Numbered from the stretch's first letter, positions 16,182 through 24,045 are shown. The stretch: 64,000 bases of DNA from JADZAI01 sp046348585 (GCA_046348585.1 JAXMDZ010000013.1:1-64000), one strand, 5' to 3'. Translations and numbers: made by a program. Notes: generated by a model from the letters alone, not told the origin.

Positions 16182-17021
16182 CTAGCCCTTCAGCAGCCCC
16201 AGCAGCGTGGAGCGCGCCGCGACGCGGCCGATATTCGCCTTGACGATCTCGTCCAGCCGTCCGCCCTCGGCGTAATTGGCCGGCACCGCGCAATGCACCC
16301 GCCCGTCCTTCAGATAGCGCGTCGCCTTGCTGCGCGCGCCCTTGGCGTTGGGCTGGAAGACGGCGATCGACAGCCCGCCCTGGTCCTTCACCATGCGGAA
16401 CGAGGGCACGTCGGTCTCGCCGTCGCCGATGAAGATCATGTTCTCGAACGGCACCGGGCGGCTGCGCTGCTCGACGACCTCGTTGACCTTGGCGTTGTCG
16501 GTGATGTCGTGCGCGCCCTTGTTGATGCGGAACAGGAACTGCGTCTTGGTGGTGTAGTTGATCGCCAGCGCCGGCCACACCGCCTCGCCGTTCTCGTCGT
16601 AGAGGAATTTCGAGGCATAGACCCGCGTGAAGCGGTCGGCGATCGAGGTTCCGGCCACGATCTCCTCGTTGCCCGACGAGACGATGTAGTGCTCGACATT
16701 GACGCCGCGCGCCTTGCCGTAGGCGTTGATGCGGCCGAACCAGCCCTCGACGCCCTCGAACAGCGGCAGGCCGTGGCCGTGGCGCTGGAAGTCCTCGCGG
16801 CGCACCGGAATGCCCTTCGCGCGCGCCCGCATCAGCATCAGGTTCATATAGGCGAGGATCGGATCGGCCTGATGCTGCTTGGCGTGGGCGACGACCTCGC
16901 CCCAGAAGGCCTTGGGCTTCACGCCCAGCGCCGGGATGAAATTGTGCTCCTGCATGTTGCCGGGAGCGAGCGTGCCATCGAAATCGTAGGCGATGGCCAT
17001 CGTGTAGGGTTTGCGGGACAC
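16182..17021 (-). CDS. HAD-superfamily phosphatase (phosphoserine phosphatase-like)
   Basis: The 279-residue product is a haloacid dehalogenase fold hydrolase. Motif I is YDFDGTLAPG with the nucleophile Asp13 and acid/base Asp15, motif II is VSSGNEEI, and motif IV is FIGDGETDVPSF. A helical cap lies between motifs I and II. It should dephosphorylate a small molecule in the cytoplasm; the substrate is unknown. The start used is GTG at 17021; ATG at 17000, seven codons later, would also keep all motifs, and no ribosome site separates the two. It stands alone on the minus strand. Confidence 0.85.
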   Translation of the reverse strand: MSRKPYTMAIAYDFDGTLAPGNMQEHNFIPALGVKPKAFWGEVVAHAKQHQADPILAYMNLMLMRARAKGIPVRREDFQRHGHGLPLFEGVEGWFGRINAYGKARGVNVEHYIVSSGNEEIVAGTSIADRFTRVYASKFLYDENGEAVWPALAINYTTKTQFLFRINKGAHDITDNAKVNEVVEQRSRPVPFENMIFIGDGETDVPSFRMVKDQGGLSIAVFQPNAKGARSKATRYLKDGRVHCAVPANYAEGGRLDEIVKANIGRVAARSTLLGLLKG

Positions 17022-17161
17022 GGGGGCGCGGCTCTCCGGATGCGTCCCCCGTCTATGCGCCCGATTTCTAACCCGCGGCTTAATGCGGCCATCTGCCCGG
17101 TTGACCGCGGCGGCCCCAGCCTGTCGCCTGCGTCATCTTTCAAAGAGACCGGGGCTCCATC

Positions 17162-18094
17162 ATGTCGCGCATTCGCATCCTCACCGCCGCACTGGCGCTC
17201 GCCGCCGCGCCGGCCGCCTTCGCGGGCGAAACCTGTCCGAGCGACGCGCTCAAGGTGACCGGCACGGCCGACGCGCCCTTCGCCTGCACCTGCGCGCCGA
17301 ACGTCAGCACCTCGGGCTGGGTCTACGGCACCGACCGCTACACCGCCGACTCCTCGATCTGCACCTCGGCGGTCCATGCCGGCGTGATCCAGGCCGCGCC
17401 CGGCGGCGACGTGAAGATCTACACCGGCGAGGGCTGCGGCTCGTTCGTCTCGACCACGAAGAACGGCATCACCTCGGCCTCGTGGGGCAGCTACGGCGCG
17501 ACCTTCGCCTTCGTGACGCCGCTCCCGGCCTGCGCGACGGCCGCCGCCGCGACGCCCGCCCCGACCCCGGCCGCGACGCCCGCCCCGGGCGGCACGCCGG
17601 CCGCCACCCCGCCGGCCGGCGCCGCCGCCGACGGCCCCGCCGCCTGGCAGGCGCGCGGCGACAAATACGCCGCCGTCCTGCCCGATCCGCTGCCCGGCTG
17701 GGAGGCGACCACCGCCGAAGGGTTCTGGGAAAACTCGGCGATGACCCAGCGGATCGTCGAGGGCCACCGCACCTACAAGAAGGGCGGCGGCATGCAGTCC
17801 GACGTCTTCGTCGCCATCTTCAACAACCCGGACGGCACGCCGCACGAGCGCACCGAGGCTCTGTGGAACGACGAGGCCGCCCGCACGGCCGACGGCTGCA
17901 CCATGGGCGAAGCGGCCGGACGCAAGGCGATGACCTGCGACCGCAGCGGCGACATCCGCGTCGTCTTCCGCATGGAGAGCGGCCTCTTCGCCTCGGTCAG
18001 CATTCTCGGCTCGCACGACACCACCCGCGAGGACATCGACGCCTACGTCGCCAAGCTCGATTTCGCGGCGATCGAAAAGCTGCCGATGCAGTAA
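17162..18094 (+). CDS. Secreted LCCL-domain protein
   Basis: The 310-residue product has a signal peptide (SRIRILTAALALAAAPAAFA) and an LCCL domain at about residues 30-120 (SGWVYGTDRYTADSSICTSA, HAGVI, GGDVKIYTGEG, KNGITSASWG). An Ala/Pro/Thr-rich linker follows (about 122-160, many ATPAP units), then a C-terminal domain of ~150 residues (LPDPLPGWEATTAEGFWENS to the end) resembling small periplasmic proteins of unknown role. LCCL domains are thought to bind ligands or surfaces. The gene is monocistronic, ending in a strong terminator, with a TetR operon behind it. Function is unknown. Confidence 0.8.
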   Translation: MSRIRILTAALALAAAPAAFAGETCPSDALKVTGTADAPFACTCAPNVSTSGWVYGTDRYTADSSICTSAVHAGVIQAAPGGDVKIYTGEGCGSFVSTTKNGITSASWGSYGATFAFVTPLPACATAAAATPAPTPAATPAPGGTPAATPPAGAAADGPAAWQARGDKYAAVLPDPLPGWEATTAEGFWENSAMTQRIVEGHRTYKKGGGMQSDVFVAIFNNPDGTPHERTEALWNDEAARTADGCTMGEAAGRKAMTCDRSGDIRVVFRMESGLFASVSILGSHDTTREDIDAYVAKLDFAAIEKLPMQ

Positions 18095-18105
18095 CCGGCC
18101 CCGGA

Positions 18106-18137
18106 CGGCGCCGCTCCGGCCGGGGCGGCGCCGTTTT
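18106..18137 (+). terminator. Intrinsic terminator after the LCCL gene
   Basis: GGCGCCGCTCC pairs with GGGGCGGCGCC (one G-U pair) around a GGCC loop and is followed by TTTT. It lies 12 bases after the stop and insulates the next operon. Confidence 0.85.
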
Positions 18138-18145
18138 CCGGGCTT

Positions 18146-18173
18146 GTATATAACTGACCAGTCAGTTATATAC
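18146..18173. promoter_or_regulatory. TetR-type operator before the efflux operon
   Basis: GTATATAACTGAC and GTCAGTTATATAC are perfect 13-base arms around CA. The inner ACTGACCAGTCAGT core resembles known TetR-family operators, and the AT-rich outer parts can serve as a -10 box. It ends five bases before the tetR start codon, so the regulator should repress its own operon. Confidence 0.85.
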
Positions 18174-18178
18174 TCCCC

Positions 18179-18862
18179 ATGGCCCGGCCCAAAGCCTCTC
18201 CCCCGCCGCCCGCGCCCGCCCCGGCCGCCGCCCAGGGCGAGCAGGTCCGCTGGCGCCGCCGCGCCCGCCAGCGCCCGGACGAAATCCTCGACGCCGCCCT
18301 CGCCGCCTTCCTCGCCCGCGGCTTCGACGCCGCCCGCATGGAGGACATCGCCGCCCGCGCCGGCATCTCCAAGGCCGGCGTCTATCTCTATTTCGACAGC
18401 AAGATCGCCCTGCTCCAGGCGCTGATCGACCGCGAGGTGAAGCCGATCGCCCGCCGCGCCGAGGCGCTGATGCGGGTCGGCCACGCCGATCCGGCGGCGA
18501 CGCTGCGCCAGCTTGCGACCTTCGCCCGCCGCATCCTCACCCAGCCGCGCCTCGTCGAGGTGCCCCGCCTCGTGCTCTCGCTGGCCGGACGCTTCCCCGA
18601 GATCGCCGAGCGCTATCGGCGCGAAGTGGTGGAGCGCGCCCTCGGCGCCCTCAAGGGGCTGATCGCCGCCGGCGTCCGCCAGGGCGTCTTCCGCGCCGCC
18701 GATCCCGACGTCACGGCGCGCCAGATGATCGGCCCGCTGCTGCTCGAAGGACTGTGGCTCCACGTTCTCGGCGGCCCTCTTCTCAGCCCCGACCCCGACG
18801 CCGCCGCCGAGCGGCAGATCGACCTCCTGCTCAACGGCCTCAAGGCCCGGACCGCATCATGA
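18179..18862 (+). CDS. TetR/AcrR family transcriptional regulator
   Basis: The 227-residue protein has a disordered Pro/Ala-rich start, then a TetR helix-turn-helix (about residues 27-75: EILDAALAAFLARGF, MEDIAARAGISKAGVYLYF). The C-terminal ligand domain carries ALMRVGHADPAATLRQLATF and a final RQIDLLL segment. It probably represses the operon that follows through the palindrome at 18146-18173 and is released by a compound exported by the transporter. Its stop overlaps the next start by four bases, so all four genes form one translationally coupled unit. Confidence 0.92.
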   Translation: MARPKASPPPPAPAPAAAQGEQVRWRRRARQRPDEILDAALAAFLARGFDAARMEDIAARAGISKAGVYLYFDSKIALLQALIDREVKPIARRAEALMRVGHADPAATLRQLATFARRILTQPRLVEVPRLVLSLAGRFPEIAERYRREVVERALGALKGLIAAGVRQGVFRAADPDVTARQMIGPLLLEGLWLHVLGGPLLSPDPDAAAERQIDLLLNGLKARTAS

Positions 18863-19734
18863 AACGCCTCGCGCTCATCGCCCTCCTCCCGCTCGCCGCC
18901 TGCGACGCCGCCCCGGACTCGACGCTGCAAGGTTATGGCGAGGCGCAATATCTCTATGTCGCCTCGCAGGACGGCGGCCCGCTCGCCGAGCTTCTGGTCG
19001 CCGAGGGCGATACCGTCGCCGCCGGAACCGTGCTCTTCCGCACCGACGCCTCGCGCCTGCAAATGGCGCTCGACGGGGCCGAGGCGACCGCCGCCGCGGC
19101 CCGCGCCCGCACCGACCCGGGCGGCGCGCTCGCCGAAGCGGTGCGCCAGGCGGAGGCCAACGCCGAACTCGCCCGCCGCAACCTCAAGCGCACCGAACAG
19201 CTCGTCGCCGACGGCAACGCCCCGCGCTCGCGGCTCGACGCCGACCGCGCCGCGCTGAAATCCGCCGAGGCCGCCGTCGCCGGGGCCAAGGCCGAGCGCG
19301 ACTCGGCTCAGCGAGATGTCGGGGCCGCCGAGGCCGCCGCCGCCCTCGCCCGCCGCCGCGTCGCCGACGCCGCCGTCGCGGCCCCCGCCGCCGGCACGGT
19401 CGAGCGCATCTATCGCCGGCCGGGCGAAATGCTGAACCCCGGCGCGCCGGTCCTCGCTTTGCTGCCGCCGGAGGCCATGAAGATCCGCTTCTTCGTCCCC
19501 GAGCCTTCGCTCGCCGCCTTCGCGGTGGGGCGTCAGGTGGCGCTCTCCTGCGACGGCTGCCCGGACGGCCTCACCGCGACGATCACCTATGTCGCCGCCG
19601 AGCCGCAATTCACCCCGCCGGTCATCTACAGCCTCGAAGAGCGCGCCAAGCTCGTCTTCCTCGCCGAGGCGCGGCCCGACCGGCCCGAGGCGATCCGTCC
19701 CGGCCTTCCCGTCGACGTGGAGGCGCGGCCATGA
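18859..19734 (+). CDS. HlyD-family membrane fusion lipoprotein of an ABC exporter
   Basis: The 291-residue product has a lipoprotein signal with lipobox LAAC (Cys at residue 14). Biotinyl-lipoyl-like halves (GGPLAELLVAEGDTVAAGT and VAAPAAGTVERIYRRPGEM) flank a long Ala/Arg-rich coiled-coil hairpin (about residues 75-170). This is the architecture of periplasmic adaptors of the YbhG/HlyD type that link an ABC exporter to an outer-membrane channel. Its start overlaps tetR and its stop overlaps the ATPase gene. No outer-membrane channel gene is present here. Confidence 0.88.
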   Translation: MKRLALIALLPLAACDAAPDSTLQGYGEAQYLYVASQDGGPLAELLVAEGDTVAAGTVLFRTDASRLQMALDGAEATAAAARARTDPGGALAEAVRQAEANAELARRNLKRTEQLVADGNAPRSRLDADRAALKSAEAAVAGAKAERDSAQRDVGAAEAAAALARRRVADAAVAAPAAGTVERIYRRPGEMLNPGAPVLALLPPEAMKIRFFVPEPSLAAFAVGRQVALSCDGCPDGLTATITYVAAEPQFTPPVIYSLEERAKLVFLAEARPDRPEAIRPGLPVDVEARP

Positions 19735-20657
19735 ACGGCGAGGCGGTCATCGACGTCACCGGCCTCACCAAGAAGTTCGGCGGCCGCACGGTGGTGGACG
19801 ATCTGGCGCTGCGTGTGCCGCGCGGGGCGATCTACGGCTTTCTCGGCCCCAACGGCTCGGGCAAGACGACGACCATCCGCATGGTCTGCGGCCTCCTGCG
19901 CCCGGACGGCGGCTCGGGCACCGCGCTCGGCTACGACGTGCTGAAGGACAGCGCCCGCATCAAGACCCGCACCGGCTACATGACGCAGAAATTCTCGCTC
20001 TACGAGGATCTCTCGATCCGCGAAAATCTCGATTTCGTCTGCCGCCTCTACGCCATGGACCGCCGCAAGGCGCGCGTCGCCGAGGCGCTTGAGGATCTCG
20101 GCCTCGCCGAGCGCCAGCAGCAGCTCGCGGGCACGCTCTCGGGCGGCTGGAAGCAGCGCCTGGCGCTCGCCGCCTGCATGATCCACGAGCCCGACCTGCT
20201 GCTGCTCGACGAGCCGACCGCCGGCGTCGATCCCAAGGCCCGGCGCGATTTCTGGGACCAGATCCGCCGCTACGCCGCGCGCGGCGTCACCACGCTGGTC
20301 TCGACCCACTACATGGACGAGGCGGTGCAGTGCGACTACATCGCCTACATCGCCTATGGCCGGAAGCTGATCGACGCGCCGACCCGCGACATCCCGCGCA
20401 CCGTCGGCCTCAAGGCCTGGCGCATCGAGGCGGCGAACCTCCAGCGCCTGCACGAGCGGCTGGAGGGCAAGCCGGGGGTCGATCTCATCGCCCGCTTCGG
20501 GGCCGAGCTGCACGCCTGCGGCATGGACGAGGCCGCCCTCGCCGCCTCGGTGCGCGCCGTCGCGGACGAGCCGGGCTACGCCGCCGAAGACATCGACGCC
20601 GGCCTTGAGGAGATCTTCATCCACCTCATGGCCCAGAGCCCGGACAACATGGCATGA
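19731..20657 (+). CDS. ABC transporter ATP-binding protein
   Basis: The 308-residue ATPase has Walker A GPNGSGKTTT, the signature LSGGWKQRLALA, Walker B LLLLDEPTAGVD and the switch His in VSTHYMDEA. The C-terminal ~90 residues form the extra domain common in drug and polysaccharide exporters (CcmA-like). It energises export with the adaptor and permease in the same operon. Overlaps of four bases on both sides show coupling. Confidence 0.95.
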   Translation: MNGEAVIDVTGLTKKFGGRTVVDDLALRVPRGAIYGFLGPNGSGKTTTIRMVCGLLRPDGGSGTALGYDVLKDSARIKTRTGYMTQKFSLYEDLSIRENLDFVCRLYAMDRRKARVAEALEDLGLAERQQQLAGTLSGGWKQRLALAACMIHEPDLLLLDEPTAGVDPKARRDFWDQIRRYAARGVTTLVSTHYMDEAVQCDYIAYIAYGRKLIDAPTRDIPRTVGLKAWRIEAANLQRLHERLEGKPGVDLIARFGAELHACGMDEAALAASVRAVADEPGYAAEDIDAGLEEIFIHLMAQSPDNMA

Positions 20658-21802
20658 CCGCCGCGCCGCTCCGCCGCTTCGCCTGGGCGCGCGTCGCCGC
20701 CGTGTTCCTGAAGGAACTGGTGCAGATGCGGCGCGACCGCTTCACCTTCGCCATCATGATCGCCATGCCGGTCATGCAGGTGCTGCTGTTCGGCTATGCG
20801 ATCAACAACGATCCGCGCCACCTGCCCGCCGTCGTCGAACTGCGCGAGGACGGGCCGATGGAGCGCAGCCTGCTGGCGGGGCTCAAGGCCTCCACCTTCT
20901 TCGACATCGTGGCGGTGACGCATCATCCCGGCGAAGGCGATGCGATGCTGCGTTCGGGCGAGGCGGTCTTCATGATCGTCATCCCCGAAGGCTTCGAGCG
21001 CCGCCTGGTGCGCGGCGAGCGGCCCGAAATCCTCATCGCCGCCGACGCCAGCGATCCGGTCGCGGCGGGCGGCGCGCTCGGCGCGGTTCAGGAAGTGGTC
21101 CAGCGCGCCCTTCAGCGCGACCTCGACGGCGCGCTGTCGGGCCTCGCGTCCGCGCCGCCGCCCTTCCAGGTCGTCGCCCAGCGGCGCTTCAACCCCAGCG
21201 GCGAGACCTCGTTCAACATCGTCCCCGCGCTGCTCGGCGTCATCCTCACCATGACCATGGTGATGATCACCTCGATCGCCCTGACGCGCGAGCTTGAGCG
21301 CGGCACGATGGAGACGCTGCTGGCGACCCCGGTGCAGCCGGTCGAGGTCATGCTCGGCAAGACCGCGCCCTACATCTTCGTGGGCGGCGTGCAGACGGTG
21401 CTGGTGCTGCTGGCGGGGGCGTTCCTCTTCCGCATTCCGTTCACCGGCTCGATGGCGGCGCTGCTCACCGGGGTGACGGTCTTCACCTTCGCCAATCTGA
21501 TGCTCGGCTATCTGATCTCGACCTTCGCGCGCACGCAGATGCAGGCGATGCAGTCGACCTTCTTCGTCTTCCTGCCCTCGATCCTGCTGTCGGGCTTCAT
21601 GTTCCCGTTCGGGGCGATGCCCGGATGGGCGCAGACGCTCGGCGAGGCGCTGCCGCTGACCCATTTCCTGCGCCTGGTGCGCGAGACGATCCTGAAAGAA
21701 GGCGGCTTCGCCGACATCGCGGGCGATCTCACCCGCCTCGGCATCATCCTCGCCGTCCTCACCACCCTCGCCCTCCTGCGCTTCCGCCGCACGCTGGACT
21801 GA
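20654..21802 (+). CDS. ABC-2 type transporter permease
   Basis: The 382-residue protein has an N-terminal transmembrane segment (FTFAIMIAMPVMQVLLFGYAI is close to residues 32-52), a large periplasmic loop of about 120 residues, then five hydrophobic segments in the C-terminal half (LGVILTMTMVMITSIAL, VGGVQTVLVLLAGAFLF, LLTGVTVFTFANLMLGYLI, FLPSILLSGFMFPFG, LGIILAVLTTLALL). This is the ABC-2 membrane fold of the YbhS/YbhR or YhhJ kind. Only one permease is encoded, so it should form a homodimer. It ends the operon; dispersed repeats follow. Confidence 0.92.
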   Translation: MTAAPLRRFAWARVAAVFLKELVQMRRDRFTFAIMIAMPVMQVLLFGYAINNDPRHLPAVVELREDGPMERSLLAGLKASTFFDIVAVTHHPGEGDAMLRSGEAVFMIVIPEGFERRLVRGERPEILIAADASDPVAAGGALGAVQEVVQRALQRDLDGALSGLASAPPPFQVVAQRRFNPSGETSFNIVPALLGVILTMTMVMITSIALTRELERGTMETLLATPVQPVEVMLGKTAPYIFVGGVQTVLVLLAGAFLFRIPFTGSMAALLTGVTVFTFANLMLGYLISTFARTQMQAMQSTFFVFLPSILLSGFMFPFGAMPGWAQTLGEALPLTHFLRLVRETILKEGGFADIAGDLTRLGIILAVLTTLALLRFRRTLD

Positions 21803-21826
21803 GCGCCGGGCGACCGCCCCCCGGAC

Positions 21827-21930
21827 CTTCCTCATCCCGAGGAGCCCCCGCCCTTCCTCATCCTGAGGAGGCCCCCCGGCCTTCCTCATCCTGAGGAGGG
21901 CGCGTCCCGCGCCCGTCTCGAAGGACGCAC
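21827..21930. repeat. Dispersed repeat family B, three head units
   Basis: CTTCCTCATCC(C/T)GAGGAG occurs three times (about 21827, 21853 and 21881), and only the last unit is complete, ending TCTCGAAGGACGCACAACGC. It matches the units at 15158-15340. Confidence 0.8.
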
Positions 21931-21950
21931 AACGCCCACCACCGCCACCC

Positions 21951-22040
21951 TCCCTTCCCCCATCGGGGGAACTGGCCCGCGAAGCACGCGAGAGCGTATT
22001 CGGCCACCCGGCTGCCGGAAGGGGGCCTTCGGCGTAGAGC
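21951..22040. repeat. Repeat family C, copy left of the HIRAN gene
   Basis: The unit runs from TCCCTTCCCCCATCGGGGGA through CGAAGCACGCGAGAGCGT to GGAAGGGGGCCTTC and GTAGAGC. It is nearly identical to the copy at 22581-22671, in the same orientation. The two enclose one gene. Confidence 0.85.
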
Positions 22041-22061
22041 CACCACGCCACCGCGCCTCCC

Positions 22062-22523
22062 TCACCCCGTCACAATCAGCCGCACACGCGGATCGCCGTC
22101 CGTGAAGCCGGTAAAGACCAGATCGTCGGGAATGCCTTCGTCGCTCGTCACGTCGAGCGGCTCGACCACGATCGCGCGCACCGCCGCGCCGCTGCGCAGC
22201 AGCGCCGCCACCGGCGCGTTGGCGCGGCGCGGAATGTAGCCGAGCATCAACCCGTCGCCGCGCCGCACCGCGACGGCATTGGAGTCATGGGGATTGTCCG
22301 GCTCGGGCGCCAGCCGCAGCGCCTCGCCGGGCTTCAGCCCATCGGCCGCGATGCTCAGCGCGTGGTGCCAGCCGCCGGCGATGGCGAAGTCGAACAGCAC
22401 GCGCGACGCCGCGACTGCGGCCGCCGGCCCGCCGAGTTGCGGCCGCGCCAACAGCGCGAACAGCCCGCCGAGCAGCCCCAGATTGACCTCCCGCCGCGAG
22501 ACCTCGAATTTTCCGTGCGCCAT
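22062..22523 (-). CDS. HIRAN-domain protein with an export-like N terminus
   Basis: The 153-residue product has a HIRAN domain at about residues 42-150: FAIAGGWHHAL, LRLAPEPDNPHDSNAVAVRR, LMLGYIPRRANAPVAALL. HIRAN domains bind DNA ends or single strands in eukaryotic HLTF, but many bacterial ones stand alone and have no known role. The N terminus reads VSRREVNLGLLGGLFALLA, a twin-arginine followed by a hydrophobic stretch, so the protein may be exported or membrane-anchored, which is unexpected for a DNA-binding module. The gene lies between two direct copies of repeat family C and has no operon partner. Confidence 0.8.
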   Translation of the reverse strand: MAHGKFEVSRREVNLGLLGGLFALLARPQLGGPAAAVAASRVLFDFAIAGGWHHALSIAADGLKPGEALRLAPEPDNPHDSNAVAVRRGDGLMLGYIPRRANAPVAALLRSGAAVRAIVVEPLDVTSDEGIPDDLVFTGFTDGDPRVRLIVTG

Positions 22524-22580
22524 GGCGTCCCCCCGGCGACACCACTACCCGCCCGAACCGACAAATCCTGTCACCACCCC

Positions 22581-22671
22581 TCCCTTCCCCCATCGGGGGA
22601 AGGTGGTCCGCGAAGCACGCGAGAGCGTGTTCGCCCACCCGACCGCCGGAAGGGGGCCTTGGGTGCAGAGC
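22581..22671. repeat. Repeat family C, copy right of the HIRAN gene
   Basis: The unit runs from TCCCTTCCCCCATCGGGGGA to GGAAGGGGGCCTTG and GCAGAGC, with the same central CGAAGCACGCGAGAGCGTG as the left copy. Distance between the two copies is about 630 bases. Confidence 0.85.
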
Positions 22672-22728
22672 GCGGACGAGCGGAATCGCGCCGATTGAGG
22701 AAGACTCACGGCATGGGCCGACCCACCT

Positions 22729-23526
22729 TCAGCGAGACCGGATCAACCGATATGTCCCGCGTCCGTTGAACTCGATCCAACCGCGATCGCGCAGCACCTG
22801 TAGCTGCTGTCTGATCTTCGGGCGCACATTCTGATTGGCCGGGTAGAGCCTCTGCAGCGCGTCTTCGTGGGCATAGACATCTGCGAGCGTGAACTCCGGA
22901 AGGCCGACAGCCTCGACGGCTCTCATCACGGCGAGCAGCCAACCCCGGGCGCTCAACCCTGTGTCGCGCAGAAACACAGTGGATCGCCATTGGCTGACGA
23001 CATCGGCCTTGGCGACTTGAAGACCTGAGAGGATCAAAGGGATGCGCCCCGCCTGGGGCACCTGACCGATCAGGATGTTGCAGCCTTGCCAACCTGCGCG
23101 CCGGGCATGCGGGCCTAGCGGTCGCCGGGGCTCGATGATCTCGCTTGTGAAGAAGTGGCTTGGAACGACGATCAGGTCGGTAACTCCGGTACGCGATTTG
23201 TCGTAGCGCGTGACCATGAGATTTGGACTGTTCGGCGACGCCAGCCGAGACATCATCGCACCGTAGGCCCCGTCGTTCAGCTTTGTGTCAATCCTTCCCT
23301 TGGTTGCTTTGAGCTCATATTCCTCCGAACAAGCCGCACATCGGAAATCGGCTACCGGTGCGTTGTTGGGAAGGGACGACAGACGGTCAGCCCCGCAACT
23401 TGGACAGAAGGCATTGGCGGCAACCCAGCCTTCTGTGAGCACGCGCGCTTTTTGCGTCGGCCCCTTGTAGGTCGCCGCTTCCTCAGCAAAGCCAAGCTTG
23501 CTCCATGCGGGACCGTCTCCGCCCAT
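22729..23526 (-). CDS. DpnI-like methyl-directed restriction endonuclease
   Basis: The 265-residue product aligns with DpnI over its whole length in my memory of that protein: ATYKGPTQKARVLTEGWV, FCPSCGADRL, NNAPVADFRCAACSEEYELK, NDGAYGAMMSRL, RRAGWQGCNI, ARGWLLAV and KIRQQLQVLRDRGWIEFNGRG. The PD-(D/E)xK residues are Asp60, Glu71 and Lys73, with the same spacing as DpnI Asp53, Glu64 and Lys66. Cys41, Cys44, Cys63 and Cys66 form the zinc site. The C-terminal ~80 residues are the winged helix that reads methylated DNA. DpnI cuts GATC when the adenine is methylated, so this enzyme should destroy Dam-methylated incoming DNA. No methyltransferase gene is nearby. Base composition is less GC-rich than the flanks, which suggests transfer. 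Confidence 0.93.
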   Translation of the reverse strand: MGGDGPAWSKLGFAEEAATYKGPTQKARVLTEGWVAANAFCPSCGADRLSSLPNNAPVADFRCAACSEEYELKATKGRIDTKLNDGAYGAMMSRLASPNSPNLMVTRYDKSRTGVTDLIVVPSHFFTSEIIEPRRPLGPHARRAGWQGCNILIGQVPQAGRIPLILSGLQVAKADVVSQWRSTVFLRDTGLSARGWLLAVMRAVEAVGLPEFTLADVYAHEDALQRLYPANQNVRPKIRQQLQVLRDRGWIEFNGRGTYRLIRSR

Positions 23527-23535
23527 CTGAGCCGG

Positions 23536-23754
23536 TCAGCCATCGCCGCGAACGTAGGACTCGTCCTCTTCGCCATCTGCGGTAAGCGCAACCAAGCGAC
23601 GCGAATCGAATTCGACGACACCCTGCTCAGTCCACTTCACGCTCGGGTCGCCGTCATGGGCGAGATCGACCGCCTCCTCGGCGGAGTCGGCCTCCACTTC
23701 GCAAGTGTAGTCCACATAGGCATCGACGCGGCTGAGAACCGTGAATTTCGGCAT
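23536..23754 (-). CDS. Small conserved-type protein upstream of the DpnI homologue
   Basis: The 72-residue acidic protein begins MPKFTVLSRVDAYVDYTCEV and ends EDESYVRGDG. It looks like a family of short alphaproteobacterial proteins of unknown role with a TVxRRVDAxVDY-type start. No membrane segment or signal peptide is present. It ends nine bases before the DpnI-like start on the same strand, so the two are probably co-transcribed, but the function is not known. A role as a partner or control protein is only a guess. Confidence 0.65.
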   Translation of the reverse strand: MPKFTVLSRVDAYVDYTCEVEADSAEEAVDLAHDGDPSVKWTEQGVVEFDSRRLVALTADGEEDESYVRGDG

Positions 23755-23918
23755 TGGCGGACCCCGAGGCGCTGATTTCAGCGAAGCCTAACACGGCCCC
23801 GAAAGCGGGCAACGCCGCCGCCACCCTTGCCTGAATGTGACTTCTATCCTATCTTCGCCCCTCGCCCGCTGGATGGTCCGCCGGGTGCGTGGAGGCCCCC
23901 TCCCCCCTGCCACCCCGG

Positions 23919-23966
23919 TGAGGAACGAAGATGCTTTCTTTCGTCATCGCGACACAATATTTCGCC
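23919..23966. repeat. Dispersed repeat family D
   Basis: GTGAGGAACGAAGATGCTTT is shared with the inverted copy at 40404-40460. Both copies also contain a CGCGACACAA hairpin segment after it. The 410-base gap 23755-24164 otherwise holds only the promoter and leader of rpsF described below. Confidence 0.6.
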
Positions 23967-23983
23967 TCCGCCGCGCCCGCCTC

Positions 23984-24012
23984 TTGCCCTCCGGCCCCCC
24001 CTCCTGTATGAG
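23984..24012 (+). promoter_or_regulatory. Putative promoter of the rpsF operon
   Basis: TTGCCC and TATGAG are separated by 17 bases. A start near 24019 would give a leader of about 145 bases before rpsF. This is a pattern match only. Confidence 0.4.
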
Positions 24013-24045
24013 CCCGCCCCTCAACTCCTGCGGTCTTTCGGGGGA

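Noticed and set aside
18144..18425. A short frame starting inside the TetR-type palindrome.
   Set aside because: It overlaps tetR in another frame and its beginning is simply the translated operator.
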